A stretch of DNA of 18,578 nucleotides from NCBI GenBank assembly GCA_937858235.1, contig CALLZZ010000130.1, positions 1 to 18,578 of the forward strand, written 5' to 3'. The notes beneath the pieces were generated by a model. It worked only from the letters and a program-made list of their open reading frames with translations. It had not been told where the DNA came from and did no database searches. The position numbers and the translations under genes are program-made. Shown here one piece after another: positions 15,005-18,578 of this stretch (positions are counted from its first letter, which is position 1; each line of letters begins with the position of its first letter). The DNA comes from an uncultured Clostridia bacterium. GTDB taxonomy: Bacteria > Bacillota > Clostridia > Oscillospirales > Oscillospiraceae.

Positions 15005-15654
15005 CTTTGTCCACCACGCTTTTTTGCATCCTTTCTTATTTCATCAAAGTGCTTATCTGATATAGTTGTCTTTTCTCGAAATTCAGAGACGACATCACTC
15101 ATAACAGAGTAGTTAAGGGCTGTTCCTTCGCTATCTGCAATGTAGTCCATTGCCCGATCTTCGCCTATACCAAACTGTTTGGCGGTATGAACTGCGTCTA
15201 TGTTTGCTCCAAGAAAAATAAATTCCCAGTTATATTTTGATTTTTGTCTTTCAATCTGTGATTTAACTTTTTCAGCGGAATATTCACGGCTGGAATTTTC
15301 TTCACCGTCTGTGATAATAACGAACATTACCTTTTCTGCACGGTATTCTTCAGCCGTATGTTTTTGGGCATTGCTAATTTTATGAATTGTACTGCCTATT
15401 GCATCAAGTAGTGCCGTTGAGCCGCCGACTTGGTATTCTTTTTCGGTGATGGGGCTAATCGCTCTAATATCAATGCGATCATGAAGCAGCTCGAAGTTGT
15501 TATCAAAAAGCACGGTGGTAATATGGCAATCACCTTGTACATTCTTTTGCTTGGCAAGCATTGAATTATATCCGCCGATTGTATCCTTTTCAAGTCCGCT
15601 CATAGAGCCGCTTTTGTCCAGTATAAATACCAGTTCTGTTAATCCTTTTTTCAT
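15001..15654 (-). CDS. von Willebrand factor A domain protein
   Basis: The 217-residue cytoplasmic protein is almost entirely one vWA domain. The MIDAS metal-binding residues are visible: D13-K-S15-G-S17 in FILDKSGSMSG, a Thr at 80 (GGSTALLDA) and Asp116 in ITDGEEN. The repeated beta-alpha pattern (FVIITDG, WEFIFLGAN) fits the fold. Such vWA proteins bind partners through a metal ion and occur in operons with nucleases, AAA or tellurite-type genes. The start at 15654 lies eight bases after AAGGAGG (15663-15669 on this strand). A hairpin covering that site (15665-15690) may hold translation down. It is translated upstream of, and overlaps, the 100-residue gene. Confidence 0.9.
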   Translation of the reverse strand: MKKGLTELVFILDKSGSMSGLEKDTIGGYNSMLAKQKNVQGDCHITTVLFDNNFELLHDRIDIRAISPITEKEYQVGGSTALLDAIGSTIHKISNAQKHTAEEYRAEKVMFVIITDGEENSSREYSAEKVKSQIERQKSKYNWEFIFLGANIDAVHTAKQFGIGEDRAMDYIADSEGTALNYSVMSDVVSEFREKTTISDKHFDEIRKDAKKRGGQR

Positions 15655-15664
15655 TGAATTGTCC

Positions 15665-15690
15665 TCCTTAAGTTTTTTGTGACTTAAGGA
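15665..15690 (-). promoter_or_regulatory. Hairpin over the ribosome binding site of the vWA gene
   Basis: Read on the minus strand, TCCTTAAG (complement of 15690-15683) pairs with CTTAAGGA (15672-15665) with a 10-nt loop, an 8-bp perfect stem. The stem's 3' arm includes five of seven bases of the AAGGAGG Shine-Dalgarno (15669-15663). Folding would hide the ribosome binding site of the vWA gene. It lies in the only sizeable gap (78 bp) of an otherwise tight operon. Confidence 0.55.
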
Positions 15691-15732
15691 TAACCTTTAA
15701 ATCAGAACCATAGGTCGTTTGAAAAGCGACAA

Positions 15733-16188
15733 TTATCTTTGTGAGGCAAACCCTTCATATCTGGGTTCGTATTTATAGTGCATAATTCCTTCGATTAAAT
15801 CCAGAGCAAAAACTCCCAAGTCCGCATCCATAATAATGTCAATTCTTCGGCAGTTAGTTTTAATCCAATCCTTCACATTGGAAGGAGTTATATTAAAACT
15901 AATCATCTCATCATCTGCAAGCAAAGATTTTGCAAGCGTTGATGGTGCACTAAGGCTATAATGATGGCTGCAGAATCTCGCATTGCTGCGATGGTTAGCC
16001 TTTCCAATCTTTAGAAACTCGCTATTAAACAAAAACATATATACTGCCATTTTTCCGAAAGGCAACCGTGTAGGTTGTGTATGAGGCAAACCCCTATCAA
16101 GTATTTCATATTTTTCTCTGGGAATCGGCTTGCCAATTGCTAAGGAAACTCCCTGAATTAAAGAATCTATTTCATTTGCATAATTCAT
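15733..16188 (-). CDS. 151-residue GIY-YIG-like domain protein
   Basis: ATG 16188 lies four bases after the stop of the macro-domain gene; the ribosome binding site (AGGGGGAT, 16202-16195) is inside that gene's end. The middle holds AVYMF (48-52) and FLKIGKA (58-64), which match the two-strand start of the GIY-YIG nuclease fold. The usual Tyr-Ile-Gly appears as Lys-Ile-Gly. An Arg at 71 (SNARF) and a Glu at 133 (LIEGIMHYK) sit where the family's catalytic Arg and metal-binding Glu are expected. It is 78 bp upstream of the vWA gene. Nuclease activity is inferred only. I have no family name for the full protein. Confidence 0.6.
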   Translation of the reverse strand: MNYANEIDSLIQGVSLAIGKPIPREKYEILDRGLPHTQPTRLPFGKMAVYMFLFNSEFLKIGKANHRSNARFCSHHYSLSAPSTLAKSLLADDEMISFNITPSNVKDWIKTNCRRIDIIMDADLGVFALDLIEGIMHYKYEPRYEGFASQR

Positions 16189-16192
16189 TTGC

Positions 16193-17215
16193 TTATCCCC
16201 CTAACAAGGGCTGGTCATATTTGAACAATACCTCGTTAATTTCAAAAATATCATATTTGCCGTTGATGATAAAATATTCTATAATCACATCAAATTTTTG
16301 ACTGCGAGATAAGGTATAACCGGCCCGTTCCAGGAGATCGTCTGTTTCATCAAGGTTAAGCTCTAAGGCAACGGCCAGGGCAATGGCTGTTCGTTTGCTG
16401 GGCATGTAGCCTTTACCGGTTCTTATTTTTGAAAACAGCTTCCTATCAAGGTTGGCACGCTTATAAACCTCCACATCAGTTTTGTCCTTGGCATCAATTA
16501 AGCGTAGGAGAGTTGTCGAAAAGGGCTCATCGAGATTATCTATTAAGTCATCAATGCCTGATGGGGCCTTAAGTACCTCCTCTGAAATTTGCGGCATTGG
16601 TGAGTCATATTCTATATGAATGGTATCAGCTAAGGATCTTTGCTCAATATCAAGCAGCTCTCGCCGGGATAGTTTATGCTTTTTGAGATAGTTGTCATCA
16701 ATATAGCTTGCAACTTCTCCCAGCAGCTTCTCGCTGACCATAAATGCATCTTTATCGAATACGGCCAGATAGATATCCATGTCATGATTGCCAAGAAAAT
16801 CCTTGATTGCAGTAGTCGCTACCTTGAGCGCTTCATCCTTCGGATATCCATAAATGCCACTTGAAATAAGGGGAAAAGCTATGCTTTTGCACTTATAGTC
16901 TTTGGCAAGAATAAGAGAGTTTAGATAAGCTGAGCGAAGAAGTTTCTCGCTTTCCTTAGGGCATGAAGGATTATAGACCGGTCCTGCAACATGAATAATG
17001 TAGCTTGCCGGTAAAGCAAAGCCCGGTGTAATTACAGCTTCACCTGTTTTTATAGGAGAAAGCCCATTGCATGCTTCCTGTAGTTCGTTTTTCCCAGCCG
17101 CTTGAAATATTGCACCGCAAACACCGCCGCCCATTTTAAGTTCCGTATTTGCGGCATTAACGATTGCATCGGTTTTTATCTTTGTGATGTCCTGTCGGAC
17201 GATTGTAAAAGGCAT
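16193..17215 (-). CDS. Macro domain protein with C-terminal helix-turn-helix-like domain
   Basis: Start at 17215 has GAGGTG seven bases upstream (17228-17223) and lies 17 nt after the end of the DUF262 gene. Residues 1-170 form a macro domain of the MacroD type, which binds ADP-ribose and often removes it from proteins. Its landmarks are Asp9, the NAAN loop (20-23), GGGVCGAIF (29-37), the TGEAVITPG stretch (57-65) and ISSGIYGYP (117-125). Cys33 replaces the Asp usual at that spot in active MacroD enzymes. A linker follows, then an XRE-like helix-turn-helix region (about 240-300; LDRKLFSKIRTG, TAIALAVALELNLDE). The total of 340 residues is longer than a lone macro domain. It likely senses or hydrolyses an ADP-ribose derivative and may bind nucleic acid. 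Confidence 0.88.
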   Translation of the reverse strand: MPFTIVRQDITKIKTDAIVNAANTELKMGGGVCGAIFQAAGKNELQEACNGLSPIKTGEAVITPGFALPASYIIHVAGPVYNPSCPKESEKLLRSAYLNSLILAKDYKCKSIAFPLISSGIYGYPKDEALKVATTAIKDFLGNHDMDIYLAVFDKDAFMVSEKLLGEVASYIDDNYLKKHKLSRRELLDIEQRSLADTIHIEYDSPMPQISEEVLKAPSGIDDLIDNLDEPFSTTLLRLIDAKDKTDVEVYKRANLDRKLFSKIRTGKGYMPSKRTAIALAVALELNLDETDDLLERAGYTLSRSQKFDVIIEYFIINGKYDIFEINEVLFKYDQPLLGG

Positions 17216-17232
17216 TGGTATTCACCTCACAG

Positions 17233-18578
17233 TTATTGCAATTCTTTTTTTAGCTTTTCAATAATCAGAGCTTCTCGAGCTTCAAAAAATTCCGGGAAGT
17301 TTGTAAATGAAAGATCAATGTCAGAAGGAATTAAATGCCTTTGACAGTACTCTCGTTTGGCTTCTGCTGTGGGTAAATTTGTTTCAAACCACTCTTTATA
17401 ATCCTTATCCTTTTTTGAAGTGTTATCAAGTCCTTCGAGAAGTTGAAGATTACCAATATAGTTAAAATTGCTAATAAAATCGGTTATATCAACAATTCCT
17501 CTTCGGCGTAATTTCCTTTCCGTAAATTCTGCTTTGGGGAATATATGATCAACATGGAACAAATTGTTCATGTCTGCCCAAGGGTAGAGAATGGACATTA
17601 CAACCAAAGTATCCCCTTGTCCAAATTTTTGGAACAGCAGGTTTTCAATATCTGCATCCGTAAACTCATGGGTTCTGTTTGTACCCTTAAATCTGTCAAC
17701 AATTTTCTCAAAAGGAAAGTCAGCTTTGTCATTTTTTTGAATAATTTCCCGAATAGGGCGAAGGACACCATCAGGCTGGGAGCTAAAGACACGCTTCAAC
17801 ATGGCACTGACAAACCATTTCTTAATTTTCCGTACATTCTCCGCATTTTTAGGGGATGCAGCAAAATTTGTGGGTAATCCCATATGTTTTATGTAATAGG
17901 CTATAGGGATAAATAAATTATTGGATGTTATATTATCTCTATTGAAGCCCAAGCGGGCAACTAAAGTGACTGCCTCCCTGAGGGCTGTTATGATGTTTTC
18001 CCACTCACGCTGAATTTTCATCATATTGGTATGATTAAAATTATCAATCTTAAAAGCGATATCCGGAAAATCGCAGAGTACTAAGCAGGCTTTAAGGATA
18101 AAATCTTTGTTGACATTAAATCCTCGTCCGATGCGATTCAAGTCATCAACCGCCTGATGGATTTCATCCCGGGCATCCAGCTGGTCCCATTGTGCTGACG
18201 CAATAGACAGCAGTAAATCAGAATAACTAAGCTGTGTTCCTCCGCTATTTACCCGTATGAAAATATTGAGTACCTTATCAAGCTCGTTGCTTTTTTCAAG
18301 ATAATAGCTAATCGTACCGTCACTATGAACGGCTTTCCATAATTTACTCAATGTATCCGTTGCAAAGGTACCCTTTTCTGTGTCATATTCTTTACCTGAA
18401 TCCTGTGCTGATTTTAGCAAATATGGAACAACCTTTTGCTGCAAGTAAATAACCACATCGGTTAATTCGTTGAATTTAAGTATATCACCCACAGCAAACC
18501 AATAGTGATCTTCATCATTGGAGCATTCATCATTAGTTAAAAATGAAAAATCATAAAACCAATCATCATCTTCAGACT
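17233..18578 (-). CDS. DUF262/HNH (GmrSD-like) protein, 5' end outside window
   Basis: The frame is open to the right edge, so the N-terminus (where the DGQQR motif of the family would lie) is missing; about 447 residues are seen. Landmarks are IFIRVNSGGTQLSYSDLLLS (GTG-start numbering 77-96) of DUF262 and, near the end, FHVDHIFPKAEF (312-323), the H..D-HI-P core of an HNH/DUF1524-type nuclease, with downstream Asn338 in NYIGNLQLL. DUF262 proteins use a ParB-like fold to bind and hydrolyse nucleotides; GmrSD enzymes join it to an HNH nuclease that cuts modified phage DNA. The GTG at 18492 is only internal. It precedes the macro gene by 17 nt in the same operon. Function as type IV-like restriction is family knowledge, not shown here. 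Confidence 0.82.
   Translation of the reverse strand, partial: SEDDDWFYDFSFLTNDECSNDEDHYWFAVGDILKFNELTDVVIYLQQKVVPYLLKSAQDSGKEYDTEKGTFATDTLSKLWKAVHSDGTISYYLEKSNELDKVLNIFIRVNSGGTQLSYSDLLLSIASAQWDQLDARDEIHQAVDDLNRIGRGFNVNKDFILKACLVLCDFPDIAFKIDNFNHTNMMKIQREWENIITALREAVTLVARLGFNRDNITSNNLFIPIAYYIKHMGLPTNFAASPKNAENVRKIKKWFVSAMLKRVFSSQPDGVLRPIREIIQKNDKADFPFEKIVDRFKGTNRTHEFTDADIENLLFQKFGQGDTLVVMSILYPWADMNNLFHVDHIFPKAEFTERKLRRRGIVDITDFISNFNYIGNLQLLEGLDNTSKKDKDYKEWFETNLPTAEAKREYCQRHLIPSDIDLSFTNFPEFFEAREALIIEKLKKELQ

Noticed and set aside
1..18578. CRISPR array, tRNA, rRNA or insertion sequence
   Set aside because: No regularly spaced direct repeats, no tRNA-like cloverleaf, no rRNA motif and no transposase or terminal inverted repeats were seen on either strand.

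Overview
The window looks like a stretch of a low-to-mid GC Firmicute genome, most likely a gut Clostridia-type anaerobe. This rests on strong AGGAGG ribosome binding sites, S-layer-homology surface proteins, and a conjugation module of the kind found in clostridial integrative conjugative elements. The species cannot be named from the sequence.

Left part (1-4400): the trailing end of a conjugation module on the + strand. It holds the Sel1-repeat tail of a protein cut by the window edge (probably the relaxase), a tiny leader-like ORF overlapping a terminator, a DUF3991/Toprim primase-like protein, and a VirD4/TraG-type coupling ATPase. A winged-helix DNA-binding gene with a one-base frameshift and a 59-residue excisionase-like helix-turn-helix protein follow. 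The latter sits behind a clear promoter with an inverted repeat in its spacer.

Middle part (4404-14682): a regulation and cell-surface block, also on +. A polytopic membrane protein ends in a LuxR-type DNA-binding domain and is closed by a strong terminator. A new promoter then drives a soluble LuxR-type protein, a small DUF4870/Tic20-like membrane protein, a lipoprotein, a secreted SLH-domain protein and a 1911-residue chimeric surface protein. That protein has FN3-like, beta-helix, InlB-type, SLH and choline-binding-like repeats. The block reads as regulated surface cargo carried next to conjugation genes. Base composition inside the two surface proteins shifts at domain borders, which suggests assembly by domain shuffling.

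Right part (14702-18578): a compact minus-strand operon running toward the surface block. In transcription order it holds a DUF262/HNH (GmrSD-like) protein whose 5' end lies beyond the window, a macro-domain/HTH fusion, a GIY-YIG-like small protein, a von Willebrand A protein, and a 100-residue unknown overlapping it by ATGA. Gaps are 17 nt, 4 nt, 78 nt and -4 nt. The combination of a nucleotide-sensing restriction-like nuclease, an ADP-ribose-binding macro domain, a second nuclease-like fold and a MIDAS vWA protein is the best candidate here for an undescribed system, plausibly anti-phage. That function is inferred, not shown.
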